Positions 33,589-45,268 of a DNA stretch of 64,000 bases are shown here, in pieces. The stretch lies in NCBI GenBank assembly GCA_023525975.1, contig CM042032.1, forward strand, positions 73,430,260 to 73,494,259, in the 5' to 3' direction. The notes under the pieces were generated by a model. The model searched no databases. It had not been told where the DNA came from and saw only the letters and a list, made by a program, of their open reading frames with translations. Position numbers and translations under genes: made by a program. The stretch comes from Smallanthus sonchifolius (taxonomy: Eukaryota > Streptophyta > Magnoliopsida > Asterales > Asteraceae). The number at the start of each line of letters is the position of its first letter. Within the stretch, counting starts at the first letter, position 1.

Positions 33589-34952
33589 CATATTATATAG
33601 ACTAAATTACAATTTTTGTTCTTTATGTTTATATAAATTATGGAATAAGACCTTTAAAAAATTAACTTTCACTTATTGTCCTTTATTTAAAAAGTTTCCT
33701 CGTTTTTTGTCTTTTACACTAATGGATTTTAAGTTTTTCAGTTAAGTTACCTCATGTGCACTGCACATGAGGGCAGTTTAGTCTTTTTACCCTTAAAGGA
33801 CAAAAATTGTAATTTAGTTTAGTTTTTATAAATTTAATAAATTATTTTATTTTAACCCCTCTCTCTCTCTCTATACACACCCACTCTCTCTCTACACTAT
33901 CTGTTCATCTTCATCTATCAAACGACCCGCCTCCTACCATCTCCGACGATCCACCTCGTATGTAAATGCAGAAAATTCGGTAGAAACTATAGACCTGATT
34001 CACGATTACGTTGATGTAATCGAAGAAAATGAAGAGAAATCGAGAAAATGAGATCAGGAATTTGAGGATGCATCCATGAAGATCGAGAAAATTAGGGCTC
34101 GTGGACGCTGGAAGAATGAGCCAGTTATCCCACCCACAACAAGCCCACTAAATTTCAGATTAAATGACCTTGAACCCTAATTTTTCATATTAAAATCCCC
34201 CTGTTCGGAATGGGGTTTTCTTCTGTTGAACAGGTGTTGGAATCGTGATGTTCATGGTGGTTTTGTTGGTTGTGGGAGAAGCTAGGTGGTGGCCGGCGAC
34301 TGGATTTGTGACGAGATCGGTAATATTGCCCATTTTTGATCGGAAAGGGTGGAGAGATTTGGTCTTCGTCACCATCAGCGTCTTCGTCACCACCGTTGTT
34401 CATCATCATTGGCTTCCTTCTCCGCTCACCGGTGCTAAACCTAATTTCACCACCGTGTTCCCAGAACTAAACCGAATTTCACCCAACCCGATTGAAATAT
34501 AAATTGTTCCCAGATTCTGATGGTATGGGTGGAGATGGAGAGATAAAGACAAAGGAGTAGCGGTTATGTTGGTGTGGTGGTGCCGGTGTCGGTGCCGGAG
34601 TAACGAGGAAGACGATCGGGTGGGGTGGGGCTTCTCGTAAGAATTTAGGCATATATACATGTGTGTGTATGTCTAAGAATTTTAATAAGTATATTAATAA
34701 ATAAAATAATTTATTAAATTTAACTAAATTACAAGAATTGTCTTCTGAGGTAAAAACACTAAAATGCCCTCATGTATAATGCATATGAGTTGACTTAACT
34801 GAAAAACTTAACAACTATTAGTGGAAATGATAAAATTTATAAGTACTTTTATAAATAAAGGACAATAAGTGAAAGTTAAAACTTTAAATAACCAATTTTA
34901 TAATTTTGACAAACATAAATAATAAAAATTATAATTTAGTCTATTATATACT
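33589..34952. mobile_element. long-TIR element (about 265-bp arms) with GC-richer core
   Basis: The left arm (33589-33855) includes AACTTTCACTTATTGTCCTT, AAGTTTTTCAGTTAAGT and CATGAGGGCA. The right arm (about 34690-34952) carries the reverse complement of each in mirrored order. The core of about 830 bp is GC-richer with short opposing open frames rich in Asp, His and Ser that have no recognised domain. The size and long arms suggest a non-autonomous Mutator-like element, possibly carrying captured DNA. It ends about 880 bp upstream of the E2 gene's ATG. Confidence 0.75.
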
Positions 34953-34959
34953 TAATAGT

Positions 34960-35828
34960 TTTTAAATTATTTATAACACGTGGTTTTTTAAACGTTATAA
35001 ACATTGCATCTATTCCTCCGTACATAAAATATCCAAACAAATATCACGGGCTTACATGTAACGCCAACCTTCGTCTTCATTTCTGAAACCGTGACTTCTA
35101 AAACCTCACAGATTCCCACCGGCGGCTCATCGTCATTCACTTCCGGCATCTACTTTCTCACTGCACCGCTTAACCTCTCAGGCAAATCAATCCTCTCTCT
35201 CTCTATCCGCACTTATTTTACATCAACACTAATCACTAGTCACGCACAAATCAACCATTTTAACGGATTACTACGATTCAATAACTCGATTAACCTGTTC
35301 AATTGTTTTCAGATCGTAAATCGCTCCACGTTTTGTGCAGTTACTCTGATTTTGTAGATCTAGGGTTCACATTCAAATAGTTTATTTACACGACGGTGTT
35401 AGGGTGTTTGGACGCGCGTGTAAAATGATTATTTAGCTTTGATTGTTCAGCATAGAGCTTCGTAGTCATCTAATCGTTGTTATCTAGGGATGAACTCGGT
35501 ACCGTGGTACTGAAAATTTACCGAAATTCTGGAGGAGTGGGTACCGAATACCGTACCGAATCTACCGGTACCGTAAACTCGTTATGAAATGCTCTATTTC
35601 TGGATGGTATTGGTACCGGAACTGAAAATATTGATACCAAATTTCTAGAAAAATGGGTACCAAATACCGTACCGAATCTATCGGTACCGGTACTCTGGAC
35701 AAAATACTCATAATGTTATCCGAGTCACAATAATTAGTTTGGAAACAAACGCGCAAACACTCATTAGTATCGGTAAATTGTTGTTTTGTTTATCCTGTTT
35801 ATTGATTTGGGGGTAACAGGGGAGGAGG
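34960..35828 (+). promoter_or_regulatory. promoter and 5' untranslated region (with intron) of the ubiquitin-conjugating enzyme gene
   Basis: A leader-like stretch around 35085-35210 with CT repeats is followed by a likely 5' untranslated intron, whose acceptor TAACAG ends at 35819, nine bases before the ATG. A candidate donor is GTAAAT at 35315, but others are possible. A 5' leader intron is common in plant E2 genes. The 88-residue frame at 35091-35357 is treated as leader, not as a gene. Confidence 0.5.
35487..35698. repeat. GGTACC-rich repeat in the leader intron
   Basis: Two 47-bp segments (35526-35572 and 35643-35689) both carry GGGTACC, AATACCGTACCGAATCTA and CGGTACCG. The block begins GGGATGAACTCGGTACCG. 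It looks like a decayed MITE of the GGTACC-rich type. Confidence 0.7.
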
Positions 35829-37650
35829 ATGTCAACTCCTGCAAGGAAGAGGTTAATGAGGGATTTCAAGAGGTTGCAGCTAGATCCTCCTGCTGGTATC
35901 AGTGGTGCTCCTGTAGATAACAATATTATGCTCTGGAATGCTGTCATATTTGGGTATGCATATCATGCTTTTTTCAACATTATGGTTAATTGATTACTTT
36001 TTGGGATGGAAACAGTTGATGGTTAATTGATTACTTTTGTTTTTGCATTGCAGTCCTGATGATACTCCTTGGGATGGAGGTGAGTGTCAATTTAATCTTT
36101 TTATTACCAAAATTGTATAAATTAATAATCCGTGATGGTCGATTTCAGGTACGTTCAAGTTGACACTACAGTTTTCAGAAGATTATCCTAATAAGCCACC
36201 AACTGTGCGATTCATTTCTCGGATGTTTCATCCTAATAGTAAGCTTTCATTATCAAAGAGACTGTATTGCTTTTATGAATTTATGCATGTAGGTTTGTGT
36301 GTCTGCAAGTTGTTCGGATAAAACGTGTGGTATGACACTGGTATAATTCTGTTTGTGCTGAGATTCTTTCAAGAGAATCATAGGTGGTCCATTTTATGCG
36401 ACTGAGTGGCATTATGCATCTTGGTTTTAAAATGCGCAGTGATGAGATTGCATTGTTGCAATTGATTCTATGTGATTCCATGATGCGCATGTGATCATCG
36501 ATTGCAATGGGTCTGATTTTCTCAAATCTGATTGAGCAAATATAACCGTCGATTGAGCTATGGGTTTGAGTATTTGAACAAATTAGACCATCGATTGAAC
36601 AAATCTGACCAGGGATAATGGGAATATCTGATATTTAAGTGTTTAAACTTTAAAAGTTAACAATTATATATTACCTATAAATAGTTTTTTAGTATTTTTT
36701 TAATAAAGAACTCTTCACATACATGATGCAAGCGCATCGCTCATTGCACATCGACTTTTGGGATCAAAACGCATCGGAGCGCCACAGACTTTTTAAAACC
36801 AAGATGTACATCGAGTCTAAGTGGCAAAATGGGCGGGTTCTTGGGTTGACCCATGGCCACCAACAACGCCTTCAAATTTCACAAGTAATTATGATAGTTA
36901 AAAAATTTAAATGATTATACAAACTATTATTAAAATAGTGATCCCTGTTTATTATAAGTTAATTTTACTGGTTGCAAACACTTATGTATAATTTGGGTGA
37001 CTTCTAAACCGTTTGTCCGGCGTTTTTTTCATCTAACATTTCAAATTCTACCCTTTTGATCCATTATCATTAAAATATAATCCAAATTGACCTTTTCTTT
37101 TTGTTCCACTTGCCAGTTTATGCAGATGGAAGCATATGTTTGGACATTCTGCAAAATCAGTGGAGTCTAATTTATGATGTTGCTGCCATACTTACGTCAA
37201 TTCAGGTGCAGTGTCCTGTTTAACATAATGACCGAATTCATTGTTTTTTATGATCTTATAATTGTAAAATATGGGCCGGCATGTTTATCTGGAGACGGCT
37301 TTCGTTCACAATTCCAGACTGAAGTGGTTTTTCTCAGTCAAAATTTAAATGTTTTTAGCTTATAAAGCAAATAGAGATTTTAGACTTGCAAAACCATCCT
37401 TTTAATTTTTATAAAAAAAATCAACAAACAAATGAGAAGTTCTTACACAAATATAAATTGCCAGTTGCATCAGTGAAGTATAAATTTATATTTTTCCTGA
37501 TTTTACTTCATTGCATTGTAGTCATTGCTCTGTGATCCAAACCCGAACTCGCCCGCAAATTCAGAAGCAGCCCGGATGTTCAGTGAGAATAAGCGCGAGT
37601 ACAACAGAAAAGTGCGTGAAATTGTCGAGCAGAGCTGGACAGCCGACTAA
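35829..37650 (+). CDS. UBC2: RAD6-type ubiquitin-conjugating enzyme E2 (UBC1/UBC2 class)
   Basis: Coding exons are 35829-35953, 36054-36079, 36149-36238, 37117-37205 and 37522-37650, all GT-AG. They join to exactly 152 residues, the size of plant RAD6 homologues. The N-terminus STPARKRLMRDFKRLQ, the HPN motif (residues 78-80) and active Cys88 in GSICLDIL are intact, and the C-terminus is QSWTAD. The enzyme receives ubiquitin from E1 and with a RING E3 modifies substrates, classically histone H2B and PCNA, in nucleus and cytosol. One oddity: residue 98, normally Pro in the WSP loop, is Leu (CTA at 37167-37169). This could be a real variant, an early sign of decay, or a sequence error. Everything else looks functional. 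UBC1, UBC2 and UBC3 cannot be told apart here. Confidence 0.95.
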
Positions 37651-38127
37651 GAAAGTTGCATCATTGTTCGTCCCCGGTTTCAATTTAAAATACTATATTC
37701 AGGGTATTTATGCTTCTGTCTTCAATTTGTGTTTTGTTGTTTGCTTATCGGACGAATGTGTACATATATTGAACTCTTGTATCCATCCCGTCTGTCTGAA
37801 TCCTGCTGGTGTTTGCTTCTTCTCGGCGTGTTTACTGAATGCTATATTATCACAATGTAGTATCTGAAATCATAAGATGAGGATTGAACCCTTTTGTATT
37901 GTTTATGTTAACCAAGTCTTAGTTGCGCTACTTGAATTCATTCAGATCAATTCCAAGAGCCGTTGTACAGGGTTGTTACTGTGTTGACCAATAAACATAT
38001 TTTGATTATCATAAATAATGAAAATGTTAAATTGTGATTACAAAGACTAGGGTAGTGTATAATATCATATTTACTTGAATAAAAAAGACTGACTGATTCG
38101 TTTGAACATCAGACCTTCGACGTTAAT
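37651..38127 (+). other. 3' untranslated region and flank of the E2 gene
   Basis: T-rich sequence, typical of a plant 3' untranslated region, continues to about 37900. A direct repeat of ACTGATTCGTTTGAA lies at about 38091-38155 at the start of the next ORF. Confidence 0.5.
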
Positions 38128-38574
38128 GTGGATACTGTGACTGATTCGTTTGAAATTGAGGAGGGCTCGGTTCAACAAGATCAAAGTGGAACTACTTTGA
38201 TTCTGGCGGCTGTGGAAATTTTCGATCTAGGGCTTGATCAGACAACAAACATGATTCTTGCTCCGATTCATTCCAGATTTTTAGATTTGGGTGCTTTTGA
38301 TAATCTTAGAAGTAGTGGCCAAAATGATTTCATTACCAGGAATAAAGGAGATCTTGATACAAAAGTAACTAATGATTTCATGGCACGTCCAGGGTTCATA
38401 AGGATGGGCTGCACTACGCTACTTGATATAGAAATGGTCTATACTATTATGGTTTCAATTCCAAGAGCTTATAACAATTCTGTTGTGGTTCCATTAGTCA
38501 TGAAACTACATGCTCGAGATGCACTGTTTGCTTGCACTACCAAAGCATCTTCAAATGTCGTTCAAACCTCTTAA
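38128..38574 (+). CDS. unrecognised ORF of about 148 codons
   Basis: The frame is open from a TAA just upstream of 38090 to the TAA at 38572-38574, but it begins with GTG and has no convincing ATG near its start. The peptide opens with TDSFE twice (a short duplication), has a moderately acidic first half and an Ile/Val/Met-rich second half (YTIMVSIPRAYNNSVVVPL). No domain is recognised. It lies between the E2 gene and the truncated Tekay LTR that begins near 38596. It may be an exon of an unknown gene, part of a captured fragment, or chance. Confidence 0.25.
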   Translation: MDTVTDSFEIEEGSVQQDQSGTTLILAAVEIFDLGLDQTTNMILAPIHSRFLDLGAFDNLRSSGQNDFITRNKGDLDTKVTNDFMARPGFIRMGCTTLLDIEMVYTIMVSIPRAYNNSVVVPLVMKLHARDALFACTTKASSNVVQTS

Positions 38575-38595
38575 GCATCCGCAATGCGTATTTCT

Positions 38596-38934
38596 ATGTA
38601 TGCATCATAATGTTTATTCATGTTCTCTTAACACGTGTATTCATCATGCTTGCTTATCATATATTCGCGTTCTTTTGTGTACATATTACTATTAACATGC
38701 CCTAAACACATAGTCATATAGACAACTAAGGCTAATTACGGGTCTAGTTTACTTACTAACCTCGGACCGTTACCATTTGATGATGATTCGTTATGATCAA
38801 CACGCACCGTTACCACTTGGTGAAGGTCTGCCAGGGCCAACTTTTTACAAATTTCACTTTTAGCCCTTGGACTTTGGTTTATTTGCTGTTCTCATCTTCG
38901 GGGCTTATTTACTTTAAGTTTTGAGATGTTACAA
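38596..38934 (-). repeat. truncated 3' LTR of the Tekay-like element
   Basis: It starts on the minus strand as TGTAACATCTCAAAAC at 38934 and matches 47924-48614, but with an internal gap around the TATA box and truncation at the distal end. The conserved parts include TTTTAGCCCTT and ACTTTGGTTTATTTGC. It follows the purine tract AAGGGAGGGGGAGAG (minus strand). Confidence 0.8.
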
Positions 38935-39602
38935 CTCTCCCCCTCCCTTAAATTAGGTTTTGTCCTCAAAACCTGTCATTCTACAAATGACTGAGGGTAA
39001 GTCCTTTTCATTTCATCTTCACTTTCCTACGTCATTTATGTTTCCTCTTTGTGTTTGCATTGTACCAACACTTGTTTAATAGTCTTATGACGCAACTGCT
39101 TTTTCTTTTGTGTGTAGAACCTTCATGGGTTGTTCTACATAATTCATTTTTTCATCAACCTCTATTTCTTCCAGAGGTACACGAGCAGTCTCGGCCGCCA
39201 CACATTTTCGTAAATAAGATACATGGAAAGTGTTATGTATCTTCTTCAATTCATCTGATAGCTCTAATTAATAGGCTATCTTTCCCACTCGTTTAATAGT
39301 CTAGAAAAGGCCAATGAATCATGGGCTTAACTTGACTTGCTTCTAGAATCGAATCAAGCCTTTCCAAGGAGATACTTTTAATAAAACAAAGTCTCAAACT
39401 TGGAATTCAATTGGTCTATGTCTCGTATATGCATAAGACTTCTTTCTGCCCTGAGCAACTTTCATACGTGCCTTGATTAAATCAAGTTTTTCAGCCGTAG
39501 CTTGAACAATTTCTTTACTTCCCAATTCTTTTTTACCAACTTCTTCCCAGCATCGGAGAGTTCTACATCTTCTGCCATATAACATCTCGTATGGTGGCAT
39601 AC
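38935..39602 (-). pseudogene. integrase C-terminus, chromodomain-like remnant and polypurine tract
   Basis: On the minus strand the frame opens with MPPYEMLYGRRCRT and RPIEFQV, followed by HNTFHVSYLRKCV, all typical of the Gypsy integrase C-terminal region. A degraded segment near 39000-39110 (ending in SEDEMKRTYPQSF-like sequence) resembles the chromodomain end of Tekay elements. GFEDKT is followed by a stop and the purine tract. Several stops and shifts are present. Confidence 0.75.
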
Positions 39603-42522
39603 TGTAACATCCGTGACTTTTGCGTGTAATATTTTATTTCAATTTGTGCGTTAATAACATTGTGACAACCATATTATTTCAATCTTATTATAACGTACTT
39701 GTAGTTACATCGTGCGATATCAATTATTATCACAAACGTATAAACGATTCGGAGTTTTTTTTTAGATTTTATTTTATACTTTCACATATTATATATATAT
39801 ATATTATAGATAATAAATTAATAAAAATGTGATTTTATATTTCAATATAAAAGAAAAGTGAAAACAATGAAATAAATATATATAAATCTTGATTTTTTTT
39901 AAATAAAATTTCTAAAATAAATGTGGTTATTAAATGAAATTGAAACATAAACCTCCTCTTTAACACTTTTGAACCCCTCATCTCTATCCTTGAACCCCTC
40001 CTTTTTAATTGGACCCTGAAACTCAATCAAACGCAAGTTTGCCACTAAAAAGTCAAACGCACATAAACACCCCTAATTCTCCTTCAATCCACATCCAAAC
40101 CTTCTGTTTTTGAATCCTAAGCATTCAAGACTAATTAATGATCCCGTATCAAACTCCAATTTGACGGATTCCGACCGAAATAGAAGATTTGAAAACCATT
40201 AAAGAGGATCACGTAAATAGGTGCAAGATTTGCAAAATCACTGAAATCAAGCCCCAATCTCGCGAATCTCGTCCCATTCAAACTGTAATACGCGTTTCTT
40301 ATCACCCTATATAAACCCCTATCATCTTGCAACTCGAAAACATCCTCAAAATCGACTTTTTCTTTCTTTTTTTTTCTCTCGGTTTGAATCTGCGCAAGTA
40401 GGGGGTGAGCTCTCAACCTGCGAGCGATTCAAGATCTGACTTCAGGTAAACCGTGTTAATCGCACACCTCTCGTCTTGATTTCCTGTTTTTCGATTGGAT
40501 TTTTGGAGTTAAGGGAGGGCTGGGTTACGATCTGGCTTTTTGAGGAAGAAGACTCAGTGTTTTCTTTTGTTAAAAGCTCTAATTTCCATATCATTAAACA
40601 ATTGATGGGCCTGGTCTACTGGTTTAAACACTGTCCCCCTTTTCTTTTCTTGTGTTTCCTTTTCTTCTTTTATATATTTTCATAAATATAGATGATAAAG
40701 GTTTCAAAGCCTTCTGTTTTCTTTTTGTTTATTTCTTTCTCTACAACGTCTTAACCCGTGTGAGTGGTGAACCCAATTGAATTCTCAAATAAATATTATA
40801 TTTTAGTTGAACATATTATTATTTATTTATTTTCGTAGTTAAGCTAAATGAATTTTGGGCATCAATTACCTACTGTCACATGAGGTTATCAAATTAATAT
40901 TATATTTTTACAAAGTTAGTTATAAATTATCAAATCGTGAAAATAATTATTTCTTTTAGCTAAGAGGTTATGGACAATAACTAGGACAAATCATTTATTA
41001 TGTGAAACTGGTAATTATTGTATTTACGATTAATAATTATTGAAAACATTGATTTCTTTTACTAATTCGTTTTTCTTTTATAAAATTTATAAAACATCAT
41101 TTTATAACTTGGTATCAATAAAGTTCGTATCTTTAATATTCTCGTTCGCTCGTTCGTTCCTATAATCCTAAAGCCCCAAATCGTTCCGTTCCGTCTTTAT
41201 TCCTTTTTAATCGTTCCTATATATATATATTAAATAATATATCTTATTTATTTAGGGCATCGTTAAACCGGTTCACCCGTCCTCCCGATCTAGTTCAAGT
41301 TTGAGACTTCATATCAAGGTGAGTACATAGCCCCCTTTTCCTTTTTTACTTTTGGGGTGAAACATGTGTAGCAATGGCTTGATAACTCAACTTTTTACTA
41401 AAACACTTTCTTAAACAAGTAATTACAATTGTATGCTTGATATTTGAATACTATAACATTATTGCAATCATTAACTTGTTTACAAGCCTAAAGGAGTACT
41501 AGGATGAAGGCTGGTTTTCTATAATATGTATTTTCTTTTAGTGATGAAGGTTGATTTTCTATAAAAGTTGCTAAAAACTTTTCTACCAAATTATCGTTCA
41601 ATATAATTTGATAAATATCTATCAAACAATCCTTTTATAGATCTTAGCTGAGGATCATTTTAATTTTTATGTTACCTTTAATACACCCTTCTATAATTTA
41701 AGTAAAATATGTTTCTCGATTAGTATCCTAGTCTCCATATCTACCTAACTTATAAAATTTTCGGAACAAAAGGCACAATTAGAACAAAAGCGTTACAAAC
41801 GCATTCAAAAGTTGTTACATTGATCAAACCTAATGGAACTAAGAAAGATTGACTATATAATACATTACCATGTCCACAAGAATTTTCATAAATGGAATCC
41901 TAAAATTAACAAAACTAACAATCTCTTTATAGATACAATTCACTTGGATAGACATGTCGTTTCGTAGATTGATCTTGAACATGGACATGACGAAAATCAT
42001 AGGAACGACGTAAGGATCTGTTTGGTTGAAAGGAATTTATGTGATTTTAATAGAATTGGAATTTAAATTTTATTTCTTTACATGTTTGGTTGGCTAAAAG
42101 AATGAACCGGAACTATGATTAATTTCAACAAAATCTTTCAACTAATGGAATTCAAAATCCCTCATCATTTCAATGAAATTCAGAATCTCTCACAATTTTA
42201 TGTCTTTTATGCAAATTTATCTTTATAACTTATAAAACATATGTCTCTCACCAACATTATGTTGACCCATTTTACTTTACGTGTTTCAGGAAATAATAAC
42301 TAAGAGATGAAGTATCACATAGGATTGCTTTTGGGACTTAGCTAATAAATTTGAACACTATATTTATTTTATTTTGGAGGTTGTTTGACTTGTTGAAACA
42401 AGAGTTGTTATCAATTATGAAATTTTAATAATTTATGTGATACCTTAGTAAATATCTTTATACCTTGTGCTATGTACTATATGTGTGACACCTTACTTTT
42501 TCCGTCTTGGCGAGGTGTGACA
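39603..42522 (+). repeat. long 5' LTR (2920 bp) of the nested Gypsy fragment
   Basis: TG...CA termini, TATATAAA at 40308-40315, and a shared landmark with the edge LTR (GTGAGTACATAGCCCC, then TTGGGGTGAAACATG at about 41318-41370). It contains AT-rich stretches and no credible gene. A GTTTGGTTG-type stretch at 42015-42190 may be a decayed MITE. Confidence 0.85.
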
Positions 42523-42648
42523 GATTGGTATCAGAGCCTTGGTTATAGAGAATTAGGCTTAGAAAGACCTAGACTATAACATAAGACTCCCTTACACTTT
42601 CATAGGAACTTTATGTGATTCTAACACACTAACTCTTTTATCCTTAGT

Positions 42649-42840
42649 ATGTCTTCGTACTCTGCTGATATCTTTAACAACTCAAGCCTACCTTCCGATG
42701 ATGGGTCCCAAAGCCCAGTTAGTTGGAGTAGGTTAATCTCACCACCAACATCTTATTCTGGAAGCCTGCTAACCTTGAAGTATAATCCCAAGACTGAGCT
42801 AATCTCTGATGCTACAAGCCGCTCCGCACCAAAGCCCTAA
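42649..42840 (+). pseudogene. start of a Gypsy gag, truncated
   Basis: ATG at 42649 follows the primer site by 110 bases, as expected for a gag start. The 63-residue frame (SSYSADIFNNSS, then PISPPTSYSG-like sequence) ends at TAA 42838-42840. The related sequence continues in other frames to about 43010. No domain can be identified from so short a piece. Confidence 0.55.
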
Positions 42841-43090
42841 GTAATCAATATATCCAGTGATTCAGAATCTGATGACCAAGAGAACAAACAGAAGCCCAAC
42901 AATGAAGCTTGGTTACCATTCAAGAAAAGGAATCTTGCTCGAGAAGATGGATCTCACTCTTGGGCCTCAAAGCCCAATCTTTGATGTTCTCATCATAACC
43001 ATGGGCTCAAATGATAGGTGTTAGTAGAATATGATGGCTGAAAGAGTGGGTGTAGGCCCATAAAAGGTTCTGGCTAAGGAAATACTTGGT

Positions 43091-43600
43091 ACTTAAGTGT
43101 GTCCCTTGCTAATTAATAACTTAGTTCTCATCTCGTTATGGAACTTCTTCCAGAATCGTAATGTGAACCGCGTATCTCTATCAGAGACAATTGAACCGGC
43201 ACTATATGTCGTGAGAAAATTTCTTTGATAAACCGGGTCGGCTAACTTCTACGAAGAGTAAGTCGCACGTATTGGCAAAACGTGAGCACTTTTAGTTAGC
43301 CTATCTACAGCCACCTATATGGTATCATAACCTTTAGCTGTTCTTGGTAGCTTTGTTATAAAATCCATAGTGATATGTTCCCACTTTCATTCTGGGTTCT
43401 AGTGGTTGCAATCTACCATAAGGCTTTTGATGTTCTGCTTTAACTTGTGAACAAGTTAAGCATTTAGCCACATATTTCATGATATCAAATTTCATACCGG
43501 GCCACCAATAATCCTTGCGCATATATTGGTACATCTTTGTAGTACCCGGATGAATGGAATAAAGCGTCTTGTGTGCCTCATCCAGAATCTTAATTCTCAA
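43091..43600 (-). pseudogene. Gypsy integrase, zinc-binding and catalytic core part
   Basis: Minus-strand reading gives the HHCC zinc module (HPGTTKMYQYMRKDYWWPG, then CLTCSQVKAEHQKP) and then, after a shift, a degraded catalytic core with DRLTKSAH and SIVSDRDTRFT. The core is cut off near 43090 by the nested Gypsy fragment and resumes at 39600 with MPPYEMLYG. Confidence 0.85.
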
Positions 43601-43633
43601 TTCACCAATATATGGTATTCACATACGGCCAAA

Positions 43634-44166
43634 TCAAGTCTTAACTCCACATTCATCCTCTTCTAGATATCTCTCTTGGCCACCCATTCTTTCTTTCTTG
43701 ACGTTTTCTTTTTTTAATGCTTCAGATTGAGCATTCTTAATTTGCTCATTCAAATATGAATTTATTATTAATTTGTATGACTGTATCTTTATTGGAGAAT
43801 AATCCTCTTTTCGGCTGAGTGCATCAGCCACTACGTTAGCTTTCCCGGGATGGTAAAGTATCTCACTGTCGTAATCTTTGACTAGTTCCAACCATCTTCT
43901 TTGTCTTTTATTTAAGTCTTTCTGGTCAAATAAATACTTCAGACTTTTATGGTCTGTATAGATCGTGCATTTCGTTCCATACAAATAGTGCTTCCAGATC
44001 TTTAGTGCGAAAACTACCTCAACTAATTCTAGATCACGGGTTGGGTAATTTATCTCGTGTGTTTCTAACTATCGTGAGAATAGGCTATTACCATTCCTCT
44101 TTATATTAAAACACACCCTAACTCAAGTTTTGAGGCATCAGAATATACCACAAAGTCTTCTGCTCC
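43634..44166 (-). pseudogene. RNase H of the Tekay-like element
   Basis: The minus-strand frame contains YTDHKSLKYLFDQ, RQRRWLELVKDYD and HPGKANVVADALSRK, the standard Gypsy RNase H landmarks. The upstream part, with YSDAS, is separated by stops. Non-functional. Confidence 0.85.
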
Positions 44167-45141
44167 TTATGGTAATGCTAGGACTGGAGCTCTTATTAAC
44201 TTCTCTTTTAATGTTTGGAATGCCTTCTCTTGTGCTGCATTCCATTCAAATCTTGAATTCTTTCGAGTCAGTTTAGTTGATGGGGTGGCTATCTTAGAAA
44301 ATTCTTGGATGGATCTTCTATAATAGCCAACTAACTCTAAGAAGCTTCTGACTTCTGACGGAGTCTTTGGTGGAGACCATCTCATTACGGCCTTTACCTT
44401 TGCATACAACTTTCCTTCTAGCAAAGTAGTAAGAACTTTACGAAGGTGATATGCATGTTCCTCCTCATTCCGTGAATATATCCGGATGCCATTTATAAAG
44501 ACAATGACAAACTTATCTAACATTGGTCGACATACTCTATTCATGAAATTCATGAAAATAACCTGAGCGTTCGTTACTCCAAAAGGCATCACCACAAACT
44601 CATAGTGTCCATAACGAGTTATGAATGCAGTCTTAGGTATATCCTCCTTTCGTACCTTTACTTGGTGGTATCCTGATCTTAAGTCGATTTTTTAGAACCA
44701 ACTAGATCCTTGTAATTGATCGAACAGATCATCAATTCTAGGTAAGGGATACATATTCTTGATGGTCATCTTGTTCAGTTCTCGGTAGCCTATGCATATC
44801 CGCATACTACCGTCTTTCTTCTTCACGAATAGGATAGGTGCACCCCAAGGGAACACACTTGGGCGTATAAATTCTTTATCCAGTGACTCTTGAAGTTGTG
44901 ACATTAATTCCTTCATTTCGGTTGGTGCTAACCGATAAGGAGTTTTAGCCACTGGCTTAGCTTCAGGAATTAAATCAATCTTGAACTCGGTCTCTCTCTC
45001 GGGTGGCGCACCCGAGAGATCGTCAAGAAATACGTTAGGGAAGTCTCTTATTACTTGAATATGATACAGTTCTTTCCCTTTCATTTTGGCATCGGTCTCA
45101 TAGGTCAAGAATGTTGGAAACCGTGCCTCACATATAGCCAT
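44167..45141 (-). pseudogene. reverse transcriptase of the Tekay-like element
   Basis: The landmarks are FLDDLSGAPPERETEF, PYRLAPTEMKEL, WGAPILFVKKKDGSMR, YPLPRIDDLFDQLQG, MPFGVTNA and FVIVFINGIRIYSRN, then GYYRRSIQEFSKIA. This order is the Gypsy RT of the Tekay/Del clade. The catalytic F-I-D-D pair has become ING, and a stop occurs between 44596 and 44691. The enzyme is inactive. Confidence 0.9.
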
Positions 45142-45268
45142 CGAGCAGAGGGTGGTCTAGTTCCGTCTTTTTTCATATATTTAAATCACTTTTCCCTTAG
45201 GCGACGTAAAATGCACTGAATGCAGATGATTGCCGCATGATGAAAGGACAGCCAATTCATTCCAATGA

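Larger units (their letters stand above)
39603..43090 (+). mobile_element. plus-strand Gypsy fragment: complete 5' LTR, primer site and gag start, nested in the Tekay integrase
   Basis: The LTR spans 39603-42522 (2920 bp, TGTAACATCCG to GAGGTGTGACA). A primer-binding site TTGGTATCAGAGCC is at 42525-42538, and a gag-like ORF starts at 42649. The remainder is missing: about 43090 the sequence returns to the host integrase with part of it lost, so there is no readable target duplication. A TATATAAA box is at 40308-40315. The LTR family reappears on the minus strand at 62822-64000. Confidence 0.85.

Noticed and set aside
34185..34660. Overlapping ORFs on both strands in the long-TIR element as genes
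   Set aside because: They are His/Asp/Ser-rich or simple-sequence, overlap each other, and have no recognised domain or splice context.
35091..35357. 88-residue ORF upstream of the E2 gene
   Set aside because: It has no ATG at its start and lies where the leader and leader intron of the E2 gene are expected.
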